Shown piece by piece: positions 1 to 7,649 of a stretch of 64,000 nt of DNA; position 1 is the stretch's first letter, and each line of letters begins with the position of its first letter. The position numbers were made by a program, and so were the translations under genes. Under the pieces are notes generated by a model. It worked only from the letters and a program-made list of their open reading frames with translations. It did no database searches and was not told the origin of the DNA. This stretch comes from Candidatus Peribacteria bacterium (GTDB taxonomy: Bacteria; Patescibacteriota; Gracilibacteria; UBA1369; 2-02-FULL-48-14): contig CALQZQ010000001.1 of assembly GCA_943349825.1 (NCBI GenBank), positions 186,001 through 250,000 on the forward strand, read 5' to 3'.

Positions 1-1
1 A

Positions 2-199
2 GGCACTCGTGGTGTGGCGGAGGCGATTGCGGGAACTTTCGCGGTGAAAGTTTTGGGTGGTGGGGACAGCATCGATGCCGTGAATCACTTTGGAATCGCT
101 CACGAAAAATTCACGCACATTTCCACCGGTGGTGGAGCGATGCTGGAGTTTTTGGAGGGTAAAATGCTACCTGGCGTCCAGGTGCTTTTAGTTTCCTAA
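2..199 (+). CDS. pgk: phosphoglycerate kinase, C-terminal end (partial)
   Basis: This is the last 65 or so codons of a glycolytic phosphoglycerate kinase, which transfers phosphate between 1,3-bisphosphoglycerate and ADP in the cytoplasm. The C-terminal nucleotide-binding signature is plain: [13 protein letters not shown], then [16 protein letters not shown] and LPGVQVL. The frame is open to the left edge, so the gene begins outside the window, and the GTG at position 14 is internal. It converges on ruvX, and the two stop regions overlap by 12 bp. Confidence 0.93.
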   Translation, partial: GTRGVAEAIAGTFAVKVLGGGDSIDAVNHFGIAHEKFTHISTGGGAMLEFLEGKMLPGVQVLLVS

Positions 200-589
200 A
201 TGGATTTCGAGCAGGATTTGAGCGGCGCGACTGTCGTGGTGTTTTTCCGCGGTTTCAAAGCCGTGCAAATTTTCTGCGAACTGTGTAGACAGCCGCTCGT
301 CGATGAATTCGATGGGAAGTTCCAGCGCGGCGAGGATGCGGGCGGTAGCTTCCACTACGGTGGTTTGTTCCGTGGCTTCCCCGCTCAATTTAGTGGGGCG
401 ACCGAGCAGGAGACCTACCAAGTTTTCCGTGGCCACCAGGGCTTTAAGCTGCTCGAGCAGTTCTTGATCGTTCTTGTGTTCGAGTTCGGGACGCGCGAAG
501 GCCACGCTTTGAGTGGCGTCGGAAACGGCGACCCCTGTGCGACGGGTGCCAAGATCCAGAGCGGCAATTTTTCCTGGTTTAGGCAGCAC
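188..589 (-). CDS. ruvX: Holliday-junction-resolvase-like nuclease RuvX/YqgF
   Basis: This 133-residue protein belongs to the RuvX/YqgF family of RNase H-fold nucleases, implicated in 16S rRNA 5'-end maturation. The family acids are visible: Asp12 in [15 protein letters not shown], Glu98 in FIDERLST, and Asp119 in [12 protein letters not shown]. The length is normal for the family. The start is GTG, and the gene overlaps the end of rplI by 11 bp, so it is the last gene of the ileS operon and probably translationally coupled. No separate promoter is evident. Confidence 0.92.
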   Translation of the reverse strand: MLPKPGKIAALDLGTRRTGVAVSDATQSVAFARPELEHKNDQELLEQLKALVATENLVGLLLGRPTKLSGEATEQTTVVEATARILAALELPIEFIDERLSTQFAENLHGFETAEKHHDSRAAQILLEIHLGN

Positions 590-1022
590 GAACGTGGAGT
601 GTGAAGGTAGCGGAAGTGTCCTTGAACAGCTTCACCGTCACAGAGAAATCACCAGTGGTTTTGATGGCTTCCACTTCAATGTTTTTTTCGGGCACGTCGA
701 GCTGAAGTTGTTCGCGCAAAGCCTTGGCAATTTCTTTGCCGTGTACAGACGCGTAGAGTTTGCCTGCTTCACTGGCTTTCTCAGTGAGAGTGAGCTCCTT
801 GCCTTCCAGTCGCGCCTTTACGGCGGAAGCACTCTCTTTTATGTTCTCCAGGCGTTCTACAGCCTTGGCTTGTTGAGCATGGATGTGACCGACTTGGCTG
901 GCGACTGCGGGTGCTGCGAGTTTTCGGGGTGCAAGAAAATTTTGATAGTAACCGTCGGAAACTTCTTTAATATCTCCTTTTTGCCCGATGTTTTTGACGT
1001 GAGCGAGTAGTATGACTTTCAT
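579..1022 (-). CDS. rplI: 50S ribosomal protein L9
   Basis: This is ribosomal protein L9 (147 residues), which binds 23S rRNA at the base of the L1 stalk. The conserved N-terminal domain starts MKVILLAHVKNIGQKGD and continues with a glycine-containing RNA-binding segment ending FLAPRKLAAPA. A long helix (about residues 45-75) connects to the C-terminal domain. It lies 10 bp after the solute-binding-protein gene and overlaps ruvX. L9 is known to be missing in several CPR lineages, so its presence narrows the possible host lineages. Confidence 0.95.
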   Translation of the reverse strand: MKVILLAHVKNIGQKGDIKEVSDGYYQNFLAPRKLAAPAVASQVGHIHAQQAKAVERLENIKESASAVKARLEGKELTLTEKASEAGKLYASVHGKEIAKALREQLQLDVPEKNIEVEAIKTTGDFSVTVKLFKDTSATFTLHVRAA

Positions 1023-1032
1023 AAAGTGTGGA

Positions 1033-2682
1033 TTAGTGGAGTTCCCACCCCGTTATATTGCTGAAGCGGTCTTTGGGAAGCAAGAGCTTTTGCCAGTTTA
1101 CTCCGGTGACCTTGGTGTCCACCAAGTAGTAATAACTGGGAGTGTAGAGGAAGACCGCGGGGACGTCTTTGGAAATGGTGTCGGCGAGATCGTCGAGCAG
1201 GGCTTGGCGGTCGGATTCATCGAAGGTGCCACGGATTTTTTCAATGAGCAGATCTGAACTGGGGCTTTGGTAATTGGAAAGATTGAGCCCGGTTTCTGTG
1301 GCTTGGCTGGAATGCCAGTAGCTGAACGTGTCCAGGTTGTAACCCAGGCTTTGGCCGTAAAGAAGCATGTCGTAGTCGCGGGTTTGGATGATGGCCTGGA
1401 GGTCTGCCTCGTTGTAGGCTTCGATGCTCAGCTCCACACCCACCGCAGCGAGTTGCTCTTGAATGAGCTCAGCGGTTTTTTTGGAAGTTTCTTCTTGAGG
1501 TTCATTGCTGCCTGAGAAATCCCGACGGACCAGGCGCAGAGAAAGTTTGTCCCCCTCCTCATTGCTGCGTACTGTTTCCCCTTCTACAAGATCCCAACCG
1601 GCATCGTGCAGTGCACCCTGGGCTTCTTCAGTGTTGAAAGTATTGATCCAATCGTCTTGGCTGAGCTCCAACAAAGGAGTGTCTATTTGTACTTTGTAAC
1701 CGATGGCGTCCAGAATAGCTTTTTTGTCGATGGCCTTGGAGAGCGCCAGGCGTTCTTTGTTTTTTCCTAAGAACGGCGAATCTGTATTGAAGAAGAGCGC
1801 GTTGTACTGAGGAAGCTCGTACTGAAAGCTGCTCAAATCGGTGAGATCGACTTCATTGAACAAGCTTTGACGGACACGTGCCGCGCCATTCCAAGTCGAG
1901 CGGTTCGCAATGAGTTCGGTGACTGTGGGGTAAGCAATGAAACGTAATTTTTCGATAGTGGGTTTTTCTCCATAATACTGGGTTGAAGCGCTCAAGTTCA
2001 CCGTCATACTACCGTCGCCGTTGCTTTCATAGGGGCCATCCACTTGATAAGGCCCGGTGCCGACTGGAGTTTGATTAAAAGGGGCGGTGTCGAGTTCCGC
2101 CACTGGCGTTTCGCCTAAAATGTGCTTCGGTAAAATCCCTATCGTGAGGGAGGTGAAGAAAAAGGAGTTGGCTGAATTCAAAGTGAAACGGATCGTACGG
2201 GTATCGACTTCTTCAATCTTCACTCCATCGAAATTGGCTCGTAAGAGTGAGTTTTTGAAGTCCGGGGCTTGAATGACCGTGGCATAAGTGTAGTAAACGT
2301 CGTCGGCACTCACTTCTACGCCATCTTGCCAGTAGAGCCCATTTTTCAGGGTGAAGGTGTAGGTGAGGTGGTCTTCGCTCAAGGTGTGGGTGGCCATGTC
2401 CTCGTCAAAACTGTCGGTGACGGCATTGTACTTCACGAGGCCTGAGAAAATGAGGCTGGAGATGTCGGCATCGGCTTCGCTGAATTCAGTAAAGACGGGG
2501 TTCAAATGGACGATTTGCCCCACTAACCCCTCCGTATAGGTTCGTCCTTGATCCGGACTCCATTCAAAAAATCTATCGAAGGTGAGTACAGTCAGGCTGG
2601 CTGTGAAGACGATCAGAAAAGCCCCTGCCACCCATCTTTCCTTACGACTGAAGGATTTGAGGGTTCGAAGGAAGAGATTCAT
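1033..2682 (-). CDS. family 5 extracellular solute-binding protein, membrane-anchored
   Basis: A 549-residue protein of the SBP_bac_5 (OppA/DppA) family, which captures peptides, nickel or similar solutes for ABC importers. The family region YTFTLKNGLYWQDGVEVSADD follows an N-terminal hydrophobic segment (about residues 17-34) that would act as signal or anchor; no lipobox cysteine is present. The family core continues through GTGPYQV to a C-terminal lobe. No ABC permease or ATPase gene adjoins it. It overlaps secG by one base and is followed closely by rplI. The substrate cannot be told from sequence. Confidence 0.85.
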   Translation of the reverse strand: MNLFLRTLKSFSRKERWVAGAFLIVFTASLTVLTFDRFFEWSPDQGRTYTEGLVGQIVHLNPVFTEFSEADADISSLIFSGLVKYNAVTDSFDEDMATHTLSEDHLTYTFTLKNGLYWQDGVEVSADDVYYTYATVIQAPDFKNSLLRANFDGVKIEEVDTRTIRFTLNSANSFFFTSLTIGILPKHILGETPVAELDTAPFNQTPVGTGPYQVDGPYESNGDGSMTVNLSASTQYYGEKPTIEKLRFIAYPTVTELIANRSTWNGAARVRQSLFNEVDLTDLSSFQYELPQYNALFFNTDSPFLGKNKERLALSKAIDKKAILDAIGYKVQIDTPLLELSQDDWINTFNTEEAQGALHDAGWDLVEGETVRSNEEGDKLSLRLVRRDFSGSNEPQEETSKKTAELIQEQLAAVGVELSIEAYNEADLQAIIQTRDYDMLLYGQSLGYNLDTFSYWHSSQATETGLNLSNYQSPSSDLLIEKIRGTFDESDRQALLDDLADTISKDVPAVFLYTPSYYYLVDTKVTGVNWQKLLLPKDRFSNITGWELH

Positions 2683-2903
2683 CAGACGAAGTTAAGAGCC
2701 AGAGCCAGGGAAATGAAGAGAACCAACATCAAAACCGTTGCGTTGGCCAGGAACTTTTCCGCTCCACGCTTTGTGGTTTGGTAATTTGCGCCCACTCCAC
2801 CGATGGCTTCCCCGAGTCCACTGCCCTTTTCTTGGACGAGGATGAGGAGGGCCAGGAGGACCGCGGAAACGATTTCGGAGATGAGGAGAATGGTGTGAGT
2901 CAT
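2682..2903 (-). CDS. secG: preprotein translocase subunit SecG
   Basis: A 73-residue membrane protein with the SecG layout: a first membrane helix (about residues 4-23), a glycine-rich cytoplasmic loop including QEKGSGLGEAIGG, then a second helix (about residues 54-72). SecG assists SecYE in protein export. The length and loop motif fit the family. It sits between the holin-family membrane gene (1 bp gap) and the solute-binding-protein gene (1 bp overlap), consistent with one operon. Confidence 0.9.
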   Translation of the reverse strand: MTHTILLISEIVSAVLLALLILVQEKGSGLGEAIGGVGANYQTTKRGAEKFLANATVLMLVLFISLALALNFV

Positions 2904-2904
2904 G

Positions 2905-3270
2905 TCAGTCTTCTTTTAAGAACCAAGAAATAAGCCAGTTGGCGATGCCCAAGATAGCGGCTGCCCAGAGATAGGTCAAGTTGCTGTCGACCTGCATGGA
3001 AACTCCGGTCACGTCGATGACGCCAATGAAGTACTCGCAAATATAGAGGAGAATGGCGTTGATGACGATGAGGAATAGGCCTCCAGTGAGGAAAACCAGC
3101 GGGAAAGAAAGCAGTTTGAGGATAGGCTTGATGATGAGGTTGAGTAGACTCAAGATCACCCCGATGAGAGCGTAGGTGAGGAGTCCGCCTTCGATATGAA
3201 GCCCACTGATGACCTGGCTCACAATGAAGAGCGCGAGTGCGTTGGCGAGAATGGTGGAGATAATGCTCAT
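2905..3270 (-). CDS. phage-holin-family (YvlD/DUF360-like) membrane protein
   Basis: A 121-residue protein with four predicted membrane helices and the family-type motif LLNLIIKPILKLLSFPL followed by a glycine-containing helix. This matches the Phage_holin_4_2 (YvlD-like) family. It is a common chromosomal membrane protein of unknown role and need not be phage-derived. Its start codon overlaps the end of ileS by 4 bp, so it is probably translationally coupled to ileS. Confidence 0.85.
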   Translation of the reverse strand: MSIISTILANALALFIVSQVISGLHIEGGLLTYALIGVILSLLNLIIKPILKLLSFPLVFLTGGLFLIVINAILLYICEYFIGVIDVTGVSMQVDSNLTYLWAAAILGIANWLISWFLKED

Positions 3271-6200
3271 AGGTTCATTTTTCTTAGGGCAATCTTAGCG
3301 GAAAAACCGTCCACCGTGAACTCTTTTTCGAGATCGCTTTCCAGATCACCTTTGTCCTGGAGTTCCAAAGCGAGGGTTTCTTCTTTGATGGTGTCGGCGT
3401 GTTTCAACAAGGCTTCGCCCAGCTTTCCGTCGGCTTTCACGAGCAGTGAGATGCGATCGCTAACCTCATAGCCCGCTTCCTTACGCAGGTCTTGGACCAT
3501 ACGGATCACCTCGCGCATCAGGCCTTCCAGATAGAGCTCGTCGGTGACGGCCGTGTCCAAAGCGACTACGGTTCCCTCTTCAGCCTCTACATCCAGGCCT
3601 TCTTTTCCCTTGTAAGCGAGCTCCACTTCGGAAGTTTCAAGGGTGAAGCCGGCCACGGTGACCTTACCATCCGGAGCCAAGGTGAAGTTTCCGGCCTTAG
3701 CCTCTTGGATGATTTTTTGAACGTCTTTGCCATATTTGGGACCGAGCAGTTTTGCGTTCGGCGCGGCGGTGGATTCTGCCACTTCCCCGGCGTCTTTCAA
3801 AAGCTCGAGCTCCTTCACGTTGAGTTCTTCGAGAATCACTTCTTTTTGAAGCAACACAATTTCTGGATTAATGGATTTAGGAAGACCCACGGTGACTTTG
3901 GCCAGCGGTTGGCGCACACGGATTTTTTTCTTGCTGCGGATGGCGTGCCCCAGGTTCACGATGCGGCGAGCCACAGCGATTTCTTCATCGAGCGCAGGGT
4001 TTTCGAAGGCTTTGTTGGCGAGTGGCCAATCCGTGAGATGCACGGAATCTTCGTTGGTGAGGTTGCGATAGATCTCGTCGCTCAAGAAAGGCATGAAAGG
4101 CGCGAGCACTTGGCTGAAGCGCACGAGTACCGTGTAGAGGGTTTGATAGGCTTCGGCTTTGTCCGCGTCACTTTCAGATTTCCAGAAACGGCGACGGCTG
4201 CGGCGCACGTACCAATTGGAAAGGTCGTCCACAAAATCGAGCAAGGGGCGGGTGGCCTTGGTGAGGTTGTAATCGTCCATGTTCGCGGTGACTTCTTCTA
4301 TGAGACCGTTCAAACGTGAGAGTATCCATTGGTCGAGTTTGTGTGCAGGCGCTGTTTCCATGAGCTTTGGCTCCACCTTGTCGATGTTGGCGTAGGTCAC
4401 GTAGAAGCTGTAGGTGTTCCAGAGTGTGAGTGTGAATTTTTTGAGCAGCTCTTCCACGTGTTGTTCGGAAAAACGTGCGTCTTCAGCGACGGGAGTGTTG
4501 GACGTGTAGAAAAATAAGCGCGTGGTATCGACCCCCTTTTCCTCGAAAAGTTTATTGGGGTCGGGATAATTCTTTTTACGTTTGGACAGTTTTTCGCCCT
4601 CTGCAGAAAGGAGGATTCCGTTGACGATTACGTTTTGAAAAGCAGGTTTATCGAAAAGGATGCCGGCGAGCACGTGCAGGGTGTAGAACCAGCCACGGGT
4701 TTGGTCGACTCCTTCGGCGATGAATTGGGCCGGGAAGTTTTTTTCAAATTCCTCCTTGTTTTCAAAGGGATAGTGGAGTTGCGCGTAGGGCATGGCTCCG
4801 GACTCGAACCAGCAGTCGAGCACTTCCGGGATGCGCTTCATGGTGCCGTCGCATTTTTGGCACGCGAAAGTGACTTCGTCGATGTAGGGTTTGTGGAGGT
4901 CCAGTTCCGTACCGCGCATGGGCAGCTTGCCGCCGGAGCGAGTTTTGAGCTCTTCCGTGGAGCCGATACATTCTTGAGCCTGGCATTTTTCACATTCCCA
5001 AATGGGCATAGGGCAGCCCCAGAAACGGTTTCTGGAAACGTTCCAATCGCGCACATTTTCCAGCCATTTTCCAAAACGCCCCTCTTTGATGTGCTCGGGT
5101 TGCCAGTGGATTTTTTGATTGTTAGCGATCAGTTTTTCTTTGATGTCGGTGACCCGGACAAACCATGCTTTCGTGGCGTAATTGAGCAGCGGCGTGTCGC
5201 AGCGCCAGCAGTGCGGGTAGCTGTGACGATAGTTTTCTTTGCCGAAAAGAAGGTTACGGGTTTCCAAGTAGTCGGCGATGTTTCCTTCCTGCCCTTTCAC
5301 AAACTTTCCCGCAAAGTCTTTCACTTCGGGTTCAAAAAGCCCGGCCATATTCACGTGTTGAAGCACGGGCAGACCTTCGGCCTTTCCGGCGAGGTAATCG
5401 TCTTCCCCATAACCGGGAGCAATATGCACGATTCCGGTTCCGTCTTCAGTGGTCACAAAATCGGTGGCAATCACGTGGTATGCATTTTCAATGCCGGGTA
5501 AGGTGGCGCCTTTGTAATAAGGAAAGAGCGGTTCGTATTCCTCACCCACCAAATCCTTCCCTTTCATTTCGTTGACCACATCGTAAGTGCCTTCTTCAAA
5601 TTGTTTGCTGAGCAGCGCTTTTGCGAGGATGAAGCTTTCGTTTTCGCGAGTCACTTTCACGTAATCGATGTCCGCGCCCACAGCCAGAGCCACGTTTCCG
5701 GGAAGAGTCCAGGGGGTGGTGGTCCAGGCGAGGAAATAGAGATTGGCGTCTTTTTTGCTGCGGAATTTTGCGGTGATGGAAAGGTCGGTCACATCTTTGT
5801 AACCTTGTGACACTTCAAAATTGGAGAGCGGCGTTACGCAACGCGGACAGGTGTGCATGGATTTGAAATCCTGGTAGACCATTTTCTTTTCCCAGATGGT
5901 TTTGAAAACCCACCAGATGGATTCCATGTAGTTGTTGTCCAGTGTGGCATAAGTGTCGTCGAAATCCACCCAACGGGCGATGCGAGTGATGAGCTCCTTC
6001 CATTGATCGGTGTAACGGAAAACGCTTTCACGGCACTTGGTGTTGAAGGCTTCCACTCCCATGTCCAAGATGGCTTTACGCCCGGAAAGTCCGAGTTCCT
6101 TTTCGATTTCGTATTCCACAGGCAGTCCGTGGCAATCCCAACCGTTGGTGCGAGGCACGTAAAAACCTTTCATGGTGGCGTAACGCGTCACTGCATCCTT

Positions 6201-6392
6201 GAGGGATTGCGCCAGAATATGTCCGTAGTGTGGGAGTCCATTCGCGAAAGGGGGGCCGTCAAAAAAGACGAATTTTTCTTTGCCTTTGCGCTGCTCTACG
6301 CTGCGCTTAAAAATGTCTTTGGCCTTCCAGTATTCGAGCTGTTTGTGCTCGATATCGGGCAGATGCGTTTTGGAATCAACGGGTCGGTACAT
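3267..6392 (-). CDS. ileS: isoleucyl-tRNA synthetase (long, eukaryote-like class)
   Basis: A 1041-residue class I synthetase charging tRNA-Ile. The HIGH-box variant HYGH is at residues 55-58 within PPFANGLPHYGHILAQ, and the KMSKS-box variant is KLSKR in GEKLSKRKKNYPDPN, near residue 600. An editing insertion lies between them, and an anticodon-binding domain and long C-terminal region follow. The KLSKRKKNYPDP form and the length are typical of the type 2 IleS class shared with eukaryotes, in which natural mupirocin insensitivity is known. The gene is preceded by a leader-peptide attenuator (6437-6535) and leads a six-gene operon. Confidence 0.96.
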   Translation of the reverse strand: MYRPVDSKTHLPDIEHKQLEYWKAKDIFKRSVEQRKGKEKFVFFDGPPFANGLPHYGHILAQSLKDAVTRYATMKGFYVPRTNGWDCHGLPVEYEIEKELGLSGRKAILDMGVEAFNTKCRESVFRYTDQWKELITRIARWVDFDDTYATLDNNYMESIWWVFKTIWEKKMVYQDFKSMHTCPRCVTPLSNFEVSQGYKDVTDLSITAKFRSKKDANLYFLAWTTTPWTLPGNVALAVGADIDYVKVTRENESFILAKALLSKQFEEGTYDVVNEMKGKDLVGEEYEPLFPYYKGATLPGIENAYHVIATDFVTTEDGTGIVHIAPGYGEDDYLAGKAEGLPVLQHVNMAGLFEPEVKDFAGKFVKGQEGNIADYLETRNLLFGKENYRHSYPHCWRCDTPLLNYATKAWFVRVTDIKEKLIANNQKIHWQPEHIKEGRFGKWLENVRDWNVSRNRFWGCPMPIWECEKCQAQECIGSTEELKTRSGGKLPMRGTELDLHKPYIDEVTFACQKCDGTMKRIPEVLDCWFESGAMPYAQLHYPFENKEEFEKNFPAQFIAEGVDQTRGWFYTLHVLAGILFDKPAFQNVIVNGILLSAEGEKLSKRKKNYPDPNKLFEEKGVDTTRLFFYTSNTPVAEDARFSEQHVEELLKKFTLTLWNTYSFYVTYANIDKVEPKLMETAPAHKLDQWILSRLNGLIEEVTANMDDYNLTKATRPLLDFVDDLSNWYVRRSRRRFWKSESDADKAEAYQTLYTVLVRFSQVLAPFMPFLSDEIYRNLTNEDSVHLTDWPLANKAFENPALDEEIAVARRIVNLGHAIRSKKKIRVRQPLAKVTVGLPKSINPEIVLLQKEVILEELNVKELELLKDAGEVAESTAAPNAKLLGPKYGKDVQKIIQEAKAGNFTLAPDGKVTVAGFTLETSEVELAYKGKEGLDVEAEEGTVVALDTAVTDELYLEGLMREVIRMVQDLRKEAGYEVSDRISLLVKADGKLGEALLKHADTIKEETLALELQDKGDLESDLEKEFTVDGFSAKIALRKMNL

Positions 6393-6436
6393 ATGAATGC
6401 ATATTAGAGAGTGAAAGTGGGGGCCGCAAGAGATTT

Positions 6437-6460
6437 AAAAAACCTCGCCGGTGAGCGAGG
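6437..6460 (-). terminator. attenuator terminator upstream of ileS
   Basis: On the minus strand a 6 bp GC-rich stem (CCTCGC, 6460-6455, with GCGAGG, 6448-6443), extendable by one T-G pair, is followed at once by six T residues (6442-6437). It lies about 45 bp before the ileS start, so it would stop transcription before ileS. Its 5' arm is shared with the alternative hairpin at 6455-6488. Confidence 0.85.
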
Positions 6461-6488
6461 GGTTTTGCTTCGTGAAAGCACCTCTCGC
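6455..6488 (-). promoter_or_regulatory. antiterminator hairpin of the ileS leader
   Basis: On the minus strand GCGAGAGGTGCTT (6488-6476) can pair with AAGCA (6470-6466) and CCCCTCGC (6462-6455), giving about 12 base pairs with one mismatch and a three-A bulge. This structure takes up the 5' arm of the terminator, so the two are mutually exclusive. The segment begins inside the stop codon of the leader peptide; a ribosome finishing the peptide would cover it and allow the terminator to form. Confidence 0.8.
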
Positions 6489-6535
6489 TAAGGACGAGGA
6501 ATAATAATTGCGGAAGCGTTGCGAGTGGTGTTCAT
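6488..6535 (-). CDS. ileS leader peptide with three Ile codons
   Basis: A 15-codon ORF reads MNTTRNASAIIIPRP and ends with TAG exactly where the antiterminator arm begins. It carries three consecutive ATT isoleucine codons 12 nt before the antiterminator segment. This is the arrangement known from ribosome-mediated attenuators (trp, ilv, pheS leaders): stalling at Ile codons would favour the antiterminator and so ileS expression. Codons 4-5 (ACT CGC) could also pair with the GCGAG of the antiterminator arm. No Shine-Dalgarno sequence is visible. A -10-like box ends 6 nt before the ATG. Confidence 0.8.
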   Translation of the reverse strand: MNTTRNASAIIIPRP

Positions 6536-6538
6536 GGC

Positions 6539-6733
6539 TTAGTTATACCGTATCCAGAGTTTTTTGACTAGAGGCAGTGAAAAAGTGGAAAAAAGAAACC
6601 CGAAGGCTGGTACGAGCGCCGACAGAAATGGATGGGCGCTTTCCGTGACGAGCAAGAAAATACTGGCGGCCACGTAGGTCAAGGCCGCAATACTGAGTTT
6701 GCGTGTCCACGATGTTTCCCAGACTTTGTCGGT
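6539..6733 (-). pseudogene. small membrane-protein fragment without a start codon
   Basis: Directly after the ddaH-like stop codon, in the same frame, about 64 open codons encode a convincing two-helix membrane protein end: KLSIAALTYVAASIFLLV, then HPFLSALVPAFGFLFS, then LPLVKKLWIRYN. There is no ATG or GTG start; the first near-start is TTG at 6682, inside the first helix. It resembles the C-terminal half of small membrane proteins I associate with related bacteria, though I cannot confirm a family. It may be a decayed remnant, a short TTG-initiated protein, or be reached by stop-codon readthrough. It ends 3 nt before the ileS leader peptide. Confidence 0.45.
6542..6570 (-). promoter_or_regulatory. 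promoter for ileS leader (-35/-10)
   Basis: On the minus strand TAGTCA (6570-6565) lies 17 bp before TATAAC (6547-6542). The -10 is a good match and the -35 is weak. The leader-peptide ATG starts 6 nt after the -10, so the transcript would begin at or next to the start codon. The box overlaps the end of the membrane-protein fragment upstream. Confidence 0.5.
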
Positions 6734-7552
6734 TTACACTAAAGCCATCTTCATGCAGGCTACAGAGCCTCCTGCTTTTAAAAATTCGTCTGTGGGCGAG
6801 GCGTGAACTGTGTAACCACGCCTCTGGAGTTCCTCTGCCACCCGGGGGCTTCTTCCATTCATGATCATGATTTTTCGGTCTCTCAGGTGATGGGAATTGC
6901 AGGTGAAATTTCGCGCTTCGTCATCCGTGAGTTCGATTGGGTCCGAGAAAGCGTTCCGAATGAGTTCTTGAGATGCTTCATCAAAAGCCTTGAAGTAAAC
7001 CAAAGCCGTGTCTTCGGTGAGCGGTGCTAGGCAGGTATCTAGATCGTAAAACCAAGGGTCGATGAGGCGTAAACTTTTGACTTCAAGGCCTGTGATTCGT
7101 TCCACTTCTCGATGAGTTTCCAAGGACGTGCGAAAACCAAAACCACCCCACAGGAAGCTGCGGTCGTGGTGATAAAGAATGTCCCCCGTGCCACTGAAGC
7201 TCAGGTGAGCGGGGAGTTTATAGATTGTATAGCCGTGGTCGCGGAACCACTTTTCGTAGTGAGCGCTTTCCGGTTTTCGTTCTTTCTTTTCCATATTGGA
7301 AATGATCACGGATTTTTCCCCATTCGGGCCCTTAAAGGTCAAGGCTGCGTTCGCTGCAAAAACCATGTCGGGGAGGCCTTCCTCTCCTTCCAAAAGTCCA
7401 TAGTCTACACCCAATTCTTCGTAGAGCCGCGTTAGGGCATCCCATTCTTCCTGCGCCTTTCTCTTGTCAACGTTTCCCAGACCCGCCTCCATGTAAGGAT
7501 TGATCACATAAACGACGTCGAAGTGTTTGGGCATGGTGCGGAGGATTTCCAT
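6734..7552 (-). CDS. amidinotransferase/DDAH-fold hydrolase
   Basis: A 272-residue protein of the arginine-modifying pentein superfamily (DDAH, arginine deiminase and relatives), which attack guanidinium groups through a catalytic cysteine. Visible motifs are LPDMVFAANAAL, FSGTGDILY, FYDLDTCLAPL and, near the C-terminus, GGSVACMKMAL with the likely nucleophile Cys. Relatives usually have His just before LDT; here the residue is Asp, so the activity may differ. The ATG at 7552 is preferred because TTGAAT and TAAATA (18 bp apart) end 5 nt before it. A TTG start 15 nt upstream would lie before the -10. It is divergent from the aminotransferase gene. Confidence 0.82.
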   Translation of the reverse strand: MEILRTMPKHFDVVYVINPYMEAGLGNVDKRKAQEEWDALTRLYEELGVDYGLLEGEEGLPDMVFAANAALTFKGPNGEKSVIISNMEKKERKPESAHYEKWFRDHGYTIYKLPAHLSFSGTGDILYHHDRSFLWGGFGFRTSLETHREVERITGLEVKSLRLIDPWFYDLDTCLAPLTEDTALVYFKAFDEASQELIRNAFSDPIELTDDEARNFTCNSHHLRDRKIMIMNGRSPRVAEELQRRGYTVHASPTDEFLKAGGSVACMKMALV

Positions 7553-7649
7553 GGACTTATTTAACAATTGTTCCCTACTCTATTCAAGTTTTGTTGCTTG
7601 CTTATGGACTGCCTTATGGTAGCGTAAAAACACTTTCATCCTCTGCCCT

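Noticed and set aside
2905..3270. Prophage remnant signalled by the holin-family gene
   Set aside because: The family is widespread in bacterial chromosomes, and no phage structural, integrase or lysis genes are nearby.
3492..4319. Long plus-strand frame opposite ileS
   Set aside because: It is the antisense shadow of a confident gene and its translation has no family features. Similar shadows opposite purB (15465-16475), valS (29378-30484), the TraD-like gene (42461-43528), the 3D-domain gene (44527-45810), clpC (56883-58301) and the RHS gene (62335-63318) were rejected for the same reason.
6393..6560. T-box riboswitch in front of ileS
   Set aside because: I looked for the T-box core (AGGGTGGNACCGCG type) and did not find it. 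The leader peptide with Ile codons explains the terminator better.
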